Notes under the pieces: model-generated | Seen by the model: the letters and a program-made list of their open reading frames with translations, nothing else | Databases searched by the model: none | Told to the model about the DNA's origin: nothing | In this document: piece after piece, positions 53,360 to 62,247 of the stretch | Position numbering within the stretch: the stretch's first letter is position 1 | Layout: every line of letters begins with the position of its first letter | Program-made: the position numbers and the translations under genes | Origin: Bacillus sp. SA1-12 | GTDB taxonomy: Bacteria > Bacillota > Bacilli > Bacillales > Bacillaceae | DNA length: 64,000 nt | Reading direction: 5' to 3' | NCBI RefSeq assembly: GCF_000981385.1 | Contig: NZ_LATZ01000119.1 | Span: forward strand, 310,001 to 374,000

Positions 53360-55294
53360 TTGAACAAAAAACACCTAGATTTACTGGCCCAAATCTATGA
53401 TAGTGAAGAAAAAGTGGTTACAGAAATTATTAATCTAGAAGCCATTCTAAACCTACCAAAAGGGACAGAACATTTTGTCAGTGATTTACACGGGGAGTAT
53501 CAAGCCTTTCAACATGTGTTGAGGAATGGATCTGGGAAGGTCAAAGAGAAAATTGAAGACATTTATAAAAAGGTATTAACTGAAAAAGAAATTAAAGAAT
53601 TTTCAACCTTAGTTTATTATCCTGAAGAGAAAATTAAGTTAATTAAGAATAATTTTGACAATGAAAAAGAATTACACCAATGGTACACCGTAATCATTGA
53701 GCGTATGATTAAGCTTATTTCTTATGCCTCCTCTAAATATACACGCTCGAAATTGCGAAAAGCATTACCTAATCAATTTGTTTATATTATTGAGGAGCTA
53801 TTATACAAAACGGATGAATTTACGAATTTTAAAGAACCTTATTATTCAAAGATTGTCCAGCAAATTATTACCTTGGGACAAGCTGATAAGCTTATAATCG
53901 GTCTTGCATATACGACTCAGAGATTGGTTGTTGATCATCTACACGTGGTTGGAGATATTTATGACCGGGGTCCAGAGCCAGATAAAATTATGGAAGCTCT
54001 AATAAATTATCATTCTGTTGATATTCAATGGGGAAATCATGATGTTCTATGGATCGGTGCTTTTGCTGGTTCAAAGGTTTGTCTTGCAAATATTATTCGG
54101 ATTTGTGCACGCTACAACAATTTGGATATTATTGAAGATGTGTATGGCATTAATCTTAGACCGCTTCTTAATTTGGCGGAGAAATATTATGGAGACAACC
54201 CACCCTTTAGACCAAAAATCCAATCAGACGACAAGATCTCTGAGGATGAGCGATTACAAATTACCAAAATTCATCAAGCAATTGCAATGATTCAGTTCAA
54301 GCTGGAAAGTCCTATTATAAAACGACGCCCGAACTTTAATATGTCAGAAAGGCTTTTACTTGAGAAAGTTGATTATGACAAAAATGAAATCACGATTCAG
54401 GGGAAAACATATCCTCTAGAAAATGCGTGCTTTGCAACGATTAATCCCGAGCAGCCTGATCAGCTATTAGAGGAAGAAGAGCAAGTAATGGAAAAGCTGT
54501 TATTTTCCGTTCAGCATTCCGAAAAGTTAGCTAGACATATGAATTTCCTTATGAAAAAAGGCAGTCTTTATTTAAAATATAATGGTAATCTTTTAATACA
54601 TGGGTGTATTCCTTTAGATGAAGAAGGAAATATGGAAAAAATGATCATTGAAGGTAAAACCTATGCAGGTCGTGAATTACTTGATGTGTTTGAACATTAT
54701 TTACGCTATTCTTTTGCACATCCTGAAGAGACAGATGATCTTGCAACAGATATGGTCTGGTATTTATGGACAGGAGAATACTCATCACTCTTTGGCAAAA
54801 GAGCAATGACCACCTTTGAAAGGTATTTTATTAAGGATAAGGCAACCCATAAAGAAAAAAAGAACCCATATTACCACTTGCGTGAAAATGAGGAAACATG
54901 CCGTAAAATTCTAGCAGAATTTGATCTTGACCCTGAACAAGGTCATATCATAAATGGCCATACACCTGTAAAGGAAATTGAAGGAGAAAATCCAATTAAG
55001 GCAAAAGGAAAAATGATTGTTATTGACGGCGGATTCTCGAAGGCTTATCAAAAAACAACAGGTATTGCTGGTTACACGTTATTATACAATTCCTTCGGTA
55101 TGCAGCTTGTCGCCCACCAACATTTTAATTCAAAGGATGATGTTCTCTTAAACGGAACAGATGTATTATCAGTGAAAAGAATTGTTGATAAAGAACTTGA
55201 AAGAAAAAAGGTACTAGAAACGAATGTTGGAGAGGAATTATTACAGGAAGTTTCAATTTTGAATAGTTTGATGGAATATCGCTATATGAATTAA
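53360..55294 (+). CDS. fbp: Fructose-1,6-bisphosphatase, class III
   Basis: A 644-residue protein of the Firmicutes-type class III fructose-bisphosphatase, which releases phosphate from fructose 1,6-bisphosphate in gluconeogenesis and belongs to the metallophosphatase fold. Visible: EKVVTEIINLEAILNLPKGT, FVSDLHGEYQAFQHVLRNGSG, DHLHVVGDIYDRGPEPD, QWGNHDVLWIGA, LLIHGCIPLDEEGN, IINGHTPVKEIEGE and IDGGFSKAYQKTTG. Among possible starts I prefer TTG 53360 with AAAGGGG about ten bases upstream; TTG 53330 and ATG 53333 are alternatives. It is a single gene with its own terminator. Confidence 0.93.
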   Translation: MNKKHLDLLAQIYDSEEKVVTEIINLEAILNLPKGTEHFVSDLHGEYQAFQHVLRNGSGKVKEKIEDIYKKVLTEKEIKEFSTLVYYPEEKIKLIKNNFDNEKELHQWYTVIIERMIKLISYASSKYTRSKLRKALPNQFVYIIEELLYKTDEFTNFKEPYYSKIVQQIITLGQADKLIIGLAYTTQRLVVDHLHVVGDIYDRGPEPDKIMEALINYHSVDIQWGNHDVLWIGAFAGSKVCLANIIRICARYNNLDIIEDVYGINLRPLLNLAEKYYGDNPPFRPKIQSDDKISEDERLQITKIHQAIAMIQFKLESPIIKRRPNFNMSERLLLEKVDYDKNEITIQGKTYPLENACFATINPEQPDQLLEEEEQVMEKLLFSVQHSEKLARHMNFLMKKGSLYLKYNGNLLIHGCIPLDEEGNMEKMIIEGKTYAGRELLDVFEHYLRYSFAHPEETDDLATDMVWYLWTGEYSSLFGKRAMTTFERYFIKDKATHKEKKNPYYHLRENEETCRKILAEFDLDPEQGHIINGHTPVKEIEGENPIKAKGKMIVIDGGFSKAYQKTTGIAGYTLLYNSFGMQLVAHQHFNSKDDVLLNGTDVLSVKRIVDKELERKKVLETNVGEELLQEVSILNSLMEYRYMN

Positions 55295-55340
55295 GATTTT
55301 CAAGTAATTTGAATCATGTTTAGTAATCATATGATAACAA

Positions 55341-55385
55341 GCAGAATCTTCTTTTTTACTATCAGGAGATTCTGCAATTTTGTGC
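55341..55385 (+). terminator. Intrinsic terminator of fbp
   Basis: GCAGAATCT (55341-55349) and AGATTCTGC (55367-55375) stem, with ATTTTG following. Confidence 0.7.
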
Positions 55386-55409
55386 ACAATGTTCGATTTA
55401 AAAATAAAA

Positions 55410-55434
55410 AGCTTTTGTACTGTGTACAAAAGCT
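55410..55434 (-). terminator. Terminator of the small minus-strand gene
   Basis: AGCTTTTGTAC (55410-55420) and GTACAAAAGCT (55424-55434) form an 11-bp stem with a 3-base loop. On the minus strand it is followed by TTTTTATTTTT, so it ends the transcript of the small gene that stops at 55460. Confidence 0.85.
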
Positions 55435-55459
55435 GTATTTTTATCATTTCATTTTTAAA

Positions 55460-55606
55460 TTACATATAATCATAGCAAGAATCTACAAAATAGAGCCAGT
55501 GATAATATTCAATCTGTGAATCTGTCATTTTAGCAATTTCTTTTTCATTGAATTTTTGTTTGTCTAATAATTGCTTGACTTTGCTATCTCTTGCTAGTTG
55601 GCTCAT
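55460..55606 (-). CDS. Small hypothetical protein (48 residues)
   Basis: A 48-residue protein starting MSQLARDSKVKQLLDKQKF and ending YHWLYFVDSCYDYM. It has AAGGGGG eight bases before ATG 55606 on the minus strand and a strong terminator after its stop, so it is probably a real gene. The first half is basic and helical; the second is aromatic-rich with several tyrosines. I recognise no family. Upstream lies a palindromic repeat (55688-55730) that may control it. Confidence 0.6.
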   Translation of the reverse strand: MSQLARDSKVKQLLDKQKFNEKEIAKMTDSQIEYYHWLYFVDSCYDYM

Positions 55607-55687
55607 TATAAATCCCCCTTATATTTTGAGAAGTAGTAAAGTAACTACATTCTGTAAACACCACTGTATTATTTCTTAATAGTATTA

Positions 55688-55730
55688 TATATCTCAAAGT
55701 GAGATAAAACCAATATCACTTTGAGATATA
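55688..55730. promoter_or_regulatory. Nested palindromic repeat in a divergent promoter region
   Basis: A 15-base sequence TATATCTCAAAGTGA (55688-55702) occurs again inverted as TCACTTTGAGATATA (55716-55730). The left copy is itself part of a palindrome, ATCTCAAAGTGAGAT (55691-55705). The arrangement lies between the small minus-strand gene and the NAD(P)HX repair gene. Confidence 0.55.
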
Positions 55731-55867
55731 TTTGCTAAAACTTATATATAAATGTTATTTATTGCTGCTTTGGTCTAAAACAGCTATTAAAGGCCGCATT
55801 TCTTTGTCTGATTTGTTAGGGGAGTGAACATTCAGTTAAAATGAAATTTATAAAGGGAGGGATTTTG

Positions 55868-57433
55868 ATGTTTGCCGCTGGACAAAAGGAAATGCAGCAA
55901 TTGGATCAATATACGATAGAGACAATAGGCCTTCCGGGAGCAGTATTAATGGAGAATGCAGGGGCAAAGGTTCTGGAAGAAATTATGGCTGTTGCTCCTT
56001 CCAAACGGTCAAAAGTTTCAATCCTTTGCGGAGGAGGGAATAACGGGGGAGACGGTATTGTTATTGCCAGGAAGCTGTTTGATTTAGGGATTGAACCATC
56101 CTTATTTTTATTAGTAAAGCCCGAAAAGCTAAAAGGGGATGCGAAAATCCATTTTCAAGTATACAAAAATCGTGGATTACCATACAGCGAATGGCACGAA
56201 AAGGAAAGGGAATTGCTGGAGAGCACATTAAAGGAATCTGACATCATCGTTGATGCCCTGCTGGGAACGGGCGCTAAAGGAGAGATTAGGGAACCCTTCC
56301 GAACTGTCATTGAAATGGTCAATCAAAAGAAGAAAGAGCAAACTGTGATTTCGGTTGACATCCCTTCAGGCGTGAACAGCGATGATGGAAAAGCAGAGGG
56401 GCTGGCAATTAAAGCGGATAAGACCGTAACGTTTGTTTATCCGAAAAAAGGCTTTTTCTTACAGGAAGGGCCGCTCCACGTAGGAGAATGGAAGGCAGTT
56501 GATATTTCTGTTCCTCCTTCCATTGTTGATGAACTCAAGCTCCAGCTTCCACGAGTGATAACGGATGAACTGGTAAAAAACACTCTCCCAAAACGAGTTC
56601 CAAACGGACATAAGGGGACGTTTGGCCATGTATTAGTCATTGGTGGGTCAAGACAATATGTTGGGGCACCTATTTTTACGGCAAAAGCTGTACTAAACAG
56701 CGGAGCAGGTTTAGTAACTTTGGGAATTCCTGAAATCATTTATCCGATGGCAGCAGCCCAAAATCCTGAATCACTGTTTCTTCCATTGCCTGACAAGGAA
56801 GGGCATCTGTCAGAAGAGTCTATCCATGAGTTAACATCACGGCTAGGGCAGTTTGATTGTGTGGCAGTAGGACCCGGGATGAGCCGTTTTGCTGGCGGAG
56901 AGGGATGGTTAAAGTCATTGTTGTCAGCTTTAACAGGTCAGCCGGTTGTCATTGATGCGGATGCCCTTTATTTCCTTCGTAATGAGTTGGACGTGCTCCG
57001 CCATTATAAAGGACCAGTTGTTTTAACTCCTCATCCTGGCGAGATGGCAACGCTAAGCAAAAAAACCGTTAAAGAAATCGAGGAAAGTCGACTTGAAACA
57101 GCACTTGATTTTGCTCGGGAGTATAAGGTCTTCTTGCTCTTAAAAGGACATAGAACGATTATCGCTTCACCATCAGGAGAGGTATTTATTAATCCACACG
57201 GTCATGATGCTCTTGGAAAAGGAGGAAGCGGCGATATTTTAACAGGATTGATCGCATCCTTTTTAGCGCAAGGGGCGAAACCGGAAAATGCGCTAATTTC
57301 AGCAAGCTTCCTTCACGCAAAGGGTGGAGAGGAAAAAGGAAAACAACTATCCAATTTTGGAGTCATGCCGCTTGATATTATTGAATCAATGAAAGAGCTT
57401 TTGAGGAATTATCAAAGTGATGATCTTAGATAA
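55868..57433 (+). CDS. Bifunctional NAD(P)H-hydrate epimerase/dehydratase
   Basis: A 521-residue fusion that repairs hydrated NADH and NADPH. The N-terminal YjeF-type epimerase (about 1-215) shows MQQLDQYTIETIGLPGAVLMENAG and ILCGGGNNGGDGIVIARKL; the C-terminal ADP-dependent dehydratase (about 230-515) shows GHVLVIGGSRQYVGAP, AVGPGMSRFAGG, VVLTPHPGEMATL and GGSGDILTGLIASFLAQG. Together these are NnrE and NnrD, often written YjeF or YxkO. ATG 55868 has AAAGGGAGG seven bases before, so the nine-residue upstream extension is excluded. Confidence 0.93.
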   Translation: MFAAGQKEMQQLDQYTIETIGLPGAVLMENAGAKVLEEIMAVAPSKRSKVSILCGGGNNGGDGIVIARKLFDLGIEPSLFLLVKPEKLKGDAKIHFQVYKNRGLPYSEWHEKERELLESTLKESDIIVDALLGTGAKGEIREPFRTVIEMVNQKKKEQTVISVDIPSGVNSDDGKAEGLAIKADKTVTFVYPKKGFFLQEGPLHVGEWKAVDISVPPSIVDELKLQLPRVITDELVKNTLPKRVPNGHKGTFGHVLVIGGSRQYVGAPIFTAKAVLNSGAGLVTLGIPEIIYPMAAAQNPESLFLPLPDKEGHLSEESIHELTSRLGQFDCVAVGPGMSRFAGGEGWLKSLLSALTGQPVVIDADALYFLRNELDVLRHYKGPVVLTPHPGEMATLSKKTVKEIEESRLETALDFAREYKVFLLLKGHRTIIASPSGEVFINPHGHDALGKGGSGDILTGLIASFLAQGAKPENALISASFLHAKGGEEKGKQLSNFGVMPLDIIESMKELLRNYQSDDLR

Positions 57434-57570
57434 AGGAAACCAAATTTCTTTAAAATTATTGAAGAAAATAACGATAGATAAACTGTAAAATCTCATTAAT
57501 TTAGGTATTTAAACAAGCTCCTTCCTTGAAATGTTCATATACATAAATGTAGGAAGGAGATGTGGAAAGA

Positions 57571-57861
57571 ATGTCAACGCGGAAATGGAAGCCAGGGTTA
57601 TGTGTATTTCCAGGCTATAGATGGTGTGGTCCTGGCTGCAGCGGACCTGGTGCCCCGATTAATGATGTTGATGCTTGTTGTTTCAAGCATGATCGATGTT
57701 TAAGCAGAGGGAGCTCAATTTGTCAATGCGATCAAGAATTTTTAAATTGTTTGCGTTCAAAAATCAATAATCGTACAGAAAAGGGAAGAAAAGCGGCAAT
57801 CATGTACGAGTACATGAAATTTCAAAGACTGTTTACTTGCGGTTTCAGTAGAAGATCATGA
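57571..57861 (+). CDS. Small phospholipase-A2-like protein
   Basis: A 96-residue cysteine-rich protein with the PLA2 calcium loop and catalytic pair: CVFPGYRWCGPGCSGPGAP, then NDVDACCFKHDRCL with H40-D41. The layout resembles parvovirus-VP1-type and other small secretory PLA2 domains and is known in Bacillus as short, functionally uncharacterised proteins. Nine cysteines suggest disulfides, yet I see no signal peptide, so its location is unclear. It may be attached to the spore or exported otherwise. ATG 57571 follows AAGGAGA. It has its own terminator. Confidence 0.75.
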   Translation: MSTRKWKPGLCVFPGYRWCGPGCSGPGAPINDVDACCFKHDRCLSRGSSICQCDQEFLNCLRSKINNRTEKGRKAAIMYEYMKFQRLFTCGFSRRS

Positions 57862-57868
57862 TTAGTGA

Positions 57869-57900
57869 AACACAATAGGTAGTTGCCTATCGTGTTTTTT
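57869..57900 (+). terminator. Intrinsic terminator of the PLA2-like gene
   Basis: AAACACAATAGG pairs with CCTATCGTGTTT with one mismatch; TTTTTT follows. Confidence 0.75.
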
Positions 57901-58395
57901 ATTGTCTTTATTCATAAAGGCGTTACTAATCATTTTTATAAAGCTATCTTCACTTTATCCAATCAGAAATTGATTAAATTGTTCAATATGATTAAGATTG
58001 TCAAGGAACAGATTTCCTACTAGGGAAAAAGAAGTTTTCTAAATATATATGGATGTAATAATTATGAAAGCGTATTAAAAGGAAAATCCCCTTATTCTAA
58101 GGTAACCTTCCTTTGATTTTGACACCGCTGTTTCTTTAGTACTAACAATGCTGTTAAAAAAAGGGATAATGAATCTTTTATTGAATAAACAATATCCCAG
58201 ACTCAATGTGTAGAAGGTTCGAACAAAAAGGAACTCTTTTTTGACATATCAACGATAAATCAAATATTCACAAGTTGTTTTTGCTAAAACTATTAAAAAC
58301 AGTAGATAAAAGTCGTTATGGTTGGTTGGATGGCTTTCTCCTTTATGAACGTTTTTGCTAGAATAAGAGGTAGAATTAGGAAGGGAGAAGCAAAA
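57901..58395. other. Spacer with no recognised gene
   Basis: About 500 bases, AT-rich. A small palindrome AAGGTAACCTT lies near 58100. No coding frame with a start signal. Confidence 0.5.
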
Positions 58396-59772
58396 ATGGA
58401 AGGTAGGAAATTGAATACATACGAATCAACAATTAAAATCAGGTTGAAAGAAACAACTATTTTATTTCTCATACTCATCCTTATTGCTGGCTGTTCGTCC
58501 AATGTGACCGAAAAATCCATGAAAACTGATTCACCAATTAAGAAAAAACAAGAAGAACAACAAGAAGAACAACAGGAAGAACAGCAGGAAGAACAGCAGG
58601 AAGAACATCAAAAAGAACAGCTATTAACAAAAGCTAACATTTCAGCACGCCAATATGACTATCAAAATGCTATAACACTATTAAAACAATCAGGGATTAA
58701 CGAGGATGAAGACATTCAAAGTGCTATTACTATATATGAAAATCAAAAGAAAAGTCTTGTGACGTGGCCAGACAATAGCAAGATTCCTCATTTATTCTTT
58801 CATTCATTGCTAGTTAACCCCTCAAAGGCATTTGATGACAGCAATGATATGTCCCAGGGTTATCTAGACTACATGGTGACTGTAAATGAATTTAAAAAGA
58901 TTTTAAATCAATTATATGAGAAAGGTTATGTCCTTGTGAATTTAGAGGATATTGCTAAACAGGACAAACAGAAGAACATGGTTTATCAGGATATTCATTT
59001 GCCGCCGGATAAAAAGCCATTGGTATTGTCACAAGATGATGTTAGCTATTATGAATACATGGAAAATGACGGATTTGCCAAAAATTTAACAATTGATTCC
59101 AACGGAAATGTCACAAATACCTATGTAAACGAAAAAGGTGAAGTCGTACAAGGAGCGTATGATCTAGTTCCCATTGTGGATGAATTTATTGATCAACATC
59201 CTGATTTTTCTTACAAGGGAGCTAAAGGGATCATTGCGTTAACCGGATATAACGGAGTGCTTGGTTATAGAACGTCAGAGAGTACCTATGGTGAAAACAG
59301 TATAAAACCAAACCAAAACATTCTTAAGGATCAACAGCAAGCGAAAAAAGTAGCTGAAAGGATGAAACAAAAAGGCTGGACATTCGCCTCTCATACCTGG
59401 GGGCATCTTAATGCAAAAAATGTTTCCTTGGATCATTTAAAAAAAGATACGCTCAAATGGAAAAAAGAAGTTGAACCAATTGTCGGACCGACTAACACGA
59501 TTATTTTCGCTTTTGGAAGTGATATTGGAGATTGGAGGCAGTACTCAAACGATAAATATAACTTTTTGAAAAGTCAGGGCTTCGATTATTTTGCTAATGT
59601 GGACGCATCAAAGGTTTCCTGGTCACAATTAGGGAATGATTACTTTCGGCAAGCAAGAATTAATGTTGATGGGTTGAGGATGCGTGAAGCGTTAACTAGA
59701 AAAAACGATGTATTAGAATATTTTTTTGATGTTGAATATGTTTTTGATTCCTTACGACCAACAGCTAAATGA
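58396..59772 (+). CDS. Lipoprotein with polysaccharide-deacetylase-like domain
   Basis: A 458-residue lipoprotein. The signal ends with lipobox LIAGC (cysteine about residue 34). A Gln/Glu-rich linker made of six 12-bp units (58549-58620) follows, then a helical TPR-like stretch (ARQYDYQNAITLLKQSGINED), then a NodB/polysaccharide-deacetylase domain with KPLVLSQDDVSYYEYM (metal aspartates) and ASHTWGHLNAKN (H-x3-H). TFDD is changed to SQDD. It probably removes acyl groups from an envelope polymer on the outer membrane face. AAGGGAG precedes ATG 58396. It is a single gene. Confidence 0.83.
   Translation: MEGRKLNTYESTIKIRLKETTILFLILILIAGCSSNVTEKSMKTDSPIKKKQEEQQEEQQEEQQEEQQEEHQKEQLLTKANISARQYDYQNAITLLKQSGINEDEDIQSAITIYENQKKSLVTWPDNSKIPHLFFHSLLVNPSKAFDDSNDMSQGYLDYMVTVNEFKKILNQLYEKGYVLVNLEDIAKQDKQKNMVYQDIHLPPDKKPLVLSQDDVSYYEYMENDGFAKNLTIDSNGNVTNTYVNEKGEVVQGAYDLVPIVDEFIDQHPDFSYKGAKGIIALTGYNGVLGYRTSESTYGENSIKPNQNILKDQQQAKKVAERMKQKGWTFASHTWGHLNAKNVSLDHLKKDTLKWKKEVEPIVGPTNTIIFAFGSDIGDWRQYSNDKYNFLKSQGFDYFANVDASKVSWSQLGNDYFRQARINVDGLRMREALTRKNDVLEYFFDVEYVFDSLRPTAK
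58549..58620 (+). repeat. Six copies of a 12-bp in-frame tandem repeat
   Basis: Unit CARGAAGAACAR, six consecutive copies, encodes repeats of Q-E-E-Q in the lipoprotein linker. Copies 1 and 2 are identical; 3 and 4 are identical; 5 and 6 have diverged. Confidence 0.9.
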
Positions 59773-60265
59773 CTTGTTCATTAAGGAGTCACTATATTCT
59801 TTTAATATAGAGAGTGGAAAAACAATTGCTTTCACTCTCTAATTTGCAAAAAGATGTTCCGAACACATAGTCACCGCTGATATGCATTTAATAGATTTTT
59901 CCACAATGCTTGTATAAATAATACTTAGTTATATTTTAACTTGCTCTCATTATACTAGATTCATATATTTATGTATTTGCTTCTTACCATAAGGCATTAA
60001 ATTGGTCTTTTAAAATAATTGAAATAGTTGTGGGGAGTTTATTCTAATAGGTTTAGCACTGTGATGCGTCTGCGTTTGTTTAAAGATTAGCGCATCCTTT
60101 ATTCTTGCAAAAAGCACTTTTTAATTTCGCCTATATTATTTGAACATATATAAGAATGGTTGACAAGTAAAATCATTTCTACTATTCTATTACCAAATCT
60201 AATTTTGAATACGCATTCAATTACGCGGTCTGTTATCTTCGGCATGTAATATGTATTCATTATTT
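59773..60265. other. Spacer with hairpins after the lipoprotein gene
   Basis: About 490 bases. CTATATTCTTTTAATATAG (59792-59810) and AGAGAGTG/CACTCTCT (59809-59816, 59833-59840) form consecutive dyads likely to end the lipoprotein transcript. Nothing else is recognised. Confidence 0.5.
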
Positions 60266-60279
60266 TGTAAGCGCTGTAA
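60266..60279. promoter_or_regulatory. cre-like (CcpA) site before the right-end operon
   Basis: TGTAAGCGCTGTAA differs at two positions from the palindromic ideal TGTAAGCGCTTACA. It lies about 100 bases before the SDR start and fits carbon-catabolite control of a sugar operon. Confidence 0.5.
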
Positions 60280-60375
60280 TTACTGAAGATTCATTTCAAG
60301 CATAGGTGATGGGAATATGAATCTAAAAACAATACAAATGAAACGTCTTATGGAGAGACTTAAGGGAGGGTAATG

Positions 60376-61136
60376 ATGAAAAATTTTAGTGAATTGAAGG
60401 GGAAAAAAGTATTGATAACCGGCGGCAGTAAAGGGATTGGAAAAAATATCGCCATGACTTTTGCGGAACTTGGTGCAGATCTTATGATAACTGGAAGGAA
60501 TAAAAAGGATCTGGAAGAGGCAGTGAGTGAGTTAAAAGAAATTCATCCCCGTTCTTATTATGTAACAGCTGATGTGAAAGACGTGAAAAGTATCTATCAA
60601 ATGGTGGATGAATCCATTTCCATTTTAAATGGTCTGGATATCCTAATTAACAATGCAGGAATTAATATTGCTAAGCCTGCATTGGAGGTCACTGAAGAAG
60701 ATTGGGACCAGGTATTGGATACAAATTTAAAAGGAACTTTTTTTTGTTCACAGCGAGCAGCAGATCATATGGTGAAAATGGCGGAGGACGAATCATTAAT
60801 ATTGTCTCACAAATGGCCTTTGTCGGATATTATAAGCGGGCAGCCTATTGCTCAAGTAAAGGAGGCTCGGTTCAGTTGACGAAAGCATTGGCTATTGAAT
60901 GGGCTTCGTCTAATGTAAAGGTTAATGCTGTGGCGCCAACTTTTGTTGAGACAGAATTTACGAGAAATATGTTTGAGGATGAGGGATTTTATAACGATGT
61001 TTTAAATCGGATTCCATTAGGAAAATTGGCAGAGGTATCCGATATTACAGGAGCAGTTGTTTTTCTAGTATCAGATATGGCCCGTTTTATTACAGGGGAA
61101 ACAATCAAAGTGGATGGAGGTTGGACAGCAATATGA
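60376..61136 (+). pseudogene. Short-chain dehydrogenase split by a one-base frameshift
   Basis: The 5' frame gives VLITGGSKGIGKNIAMTFAEL, ILINNAGINIAKPALEV and FCSQRAADHMVK; the 3' frame gives GGGRIINIVSQMAFVG, the catalytic YCSSKGGSVQLTKAL and the terminal FITGETIKVDGGWTAI. One more A in AAAA at 60775-60778 would give HMVKNGGGRI and a normal SDR of 253 residues, close to gluconate 5-dehydrogenase-like or 3-oxoacyl-ACP reductase-like enzymes. GGGAGGG precedes ATG 60376. It overlaps the next gene by ATGA. Confidence 0.8.
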
Positions 61137-62092
61137 TTTTTTCTCAAGAAAAAGTAGCCATAATTGGATCGGGCACGATGGGGCATTCAATTGCTCTGTC
61201 TGCTGCAATTGCAGGATTCCATGTAAAAGTATGGGGTGTGAGCGAACAAGATATAGAGCACGGCAAAAAAGGAGTTGCTGAAAAAGTAAATGTCCTAAGC
61301 GACCATGATGTCATCAGGAAAGAAGATGCTGAAAAGGTACAATCTTCTATTGAGTTTGATAGCTCTCTGGAAAAATGTGTAAATAAAGCAACCTTTATTA
61401 TTGAATGTATTCCAGAAAAGGTAGAATTAAAACAAAGAATGTTTCAAAGATTAGAAGAATTGTGTGCTTCAGATGTCATTATTGCTAGTAATACATCGGG
61501 GCTTAGTCCAACTGAGATTGCTGCCTTATTAGTTCATCCAGAAAGAACATTGGTTACACACTTTTGGAACCCTGGTCATTTGATTCCTCTTGTTGAGGTC
61601 ATTCGCGGAGAACAAACGTCCAATGAAACGGTTGAGAGAGCCATGCAATTACTAAAGGATATGAATAAAAAGCCAATTCTAGTTCAAAAAGATATTCTCG
61701 GTTCGATCGTCAATCGTCTTCAATACGCTCTATTCCGTGAGGCACAATATATTCTGGAACAGGGAGCAGCGACTATGGAAGATATTGATCAAGCTGTTCG
61801 CTATAGCATCGGACGCAGACTGGCTGTGACAGGACCTTTTATGACAGCTGATATGGGAGGGCTTGATGTATTTGATATGATTTCATCTTATCTATTTCCA
61901 GACTTAAGCACTCATCAGCAATCCTTACACACAATGAGAACACTTGTCGATGAAGGGAAATACGGTCAAAAAAATGGAGAAGGATTTTTTGATTGGTCAG
62001 AGGATAAATCAAGAGAACGAAACAAAGAACGAGAACAAGAATTAATCAGGTGGCTAAAAAGAGATTTGGAGTCTAATAAGAAGGAAAAGTAG
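61133..62092 (+). CDS. 3-Hydroxyacyl-CoA-dehydrogenase-like (L-gulonate dehydrogenase/lambda-crystallin group)
   Basis: A 319-residue NAD-dependent dehydrogenase. The Rossmann motif is VAIIGSGTMGHSIALSAAIAG; FIIECIPEKVELKQR and IASNTSGLSPTEIAALL follow; the catalytic histidine is in VTHFWNPGHLIPLVEVI; DILGSIVNRLQYALFREA and the C-terminal domain end with KNGEGFFDWSE. The NTSGLSPTEIA text and the FWNP motif suit the carnitine/L-gulonate dehydrogenase branch rather than fatty-acid oxidation. ATG 61133 overlaps the SDR stop. With the SDR and GH127 genes a sugar-acid role seems likely, but it is not certain. Confidence 0.8.
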   Translation: MIFSQEKVAIIGSGTMGHSIALSAAIAGFHVKVWGVSEQDIEHGKKGVAEKVNVLSDHDVIRKEDAEKVQSSIEFDSSLEKCVNKATFIIECIPEKVELKQRMFQRLEELCASDVIIASNTSGLSPTEIAALLVHPERTLVTHFWNPGHLIPLVEVIRGEQTSNETVERAMQLLKDMNKKPILVQKDILGSIVNRLQYALFREAQYILEQGAATMEDIDQAVRYSIGRRLAVTGPFMTADMGGLDVFDMISSYLFPDLSTHQQSLHTMRTLVDEGKYGQKNGEGFFDWSEDKSRERNKEREQELIRWLKRDLESNKKEK

Positions 62093-62113
62093 GAAAAATA
62101 CAGAAACATATAC

Positions 62114-62151
62114 TGATGACCCTGAAATGAAACCTGGGTCATCATTTTTTT
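62114..62151 (+). terminator. Intrinsic terminator of the dehydrogenase gene
   Basis: TGATGACCC (62114-62122) and GGGTCATCA (62136-62144) followed by TTTTTTT. It separates the dehydrogenase pair from GH127, so the latter may have its own promoter. Confidence 0.88.
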
Positions 62152-62247
62152 ATACGTTTTTTTAAACAGCTAAATGGCTGATGTCAACAAATGAAATGCT
62201 TTTTATCATCTTTTTTAGTTATTGATTAAGTATAGGAGGTAAATAAA

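Noticed and set aside
61133..62092. Fatty-acid beta-oxidation 3-hydroxybutyryl-CoA dehydrogenase
   Set aside because: The motif NTSGLSPTEIA and the neighbouring SDR and GH127 genes suit the gulonate/carnitine dehydrogenase branch better, though this is not proven.
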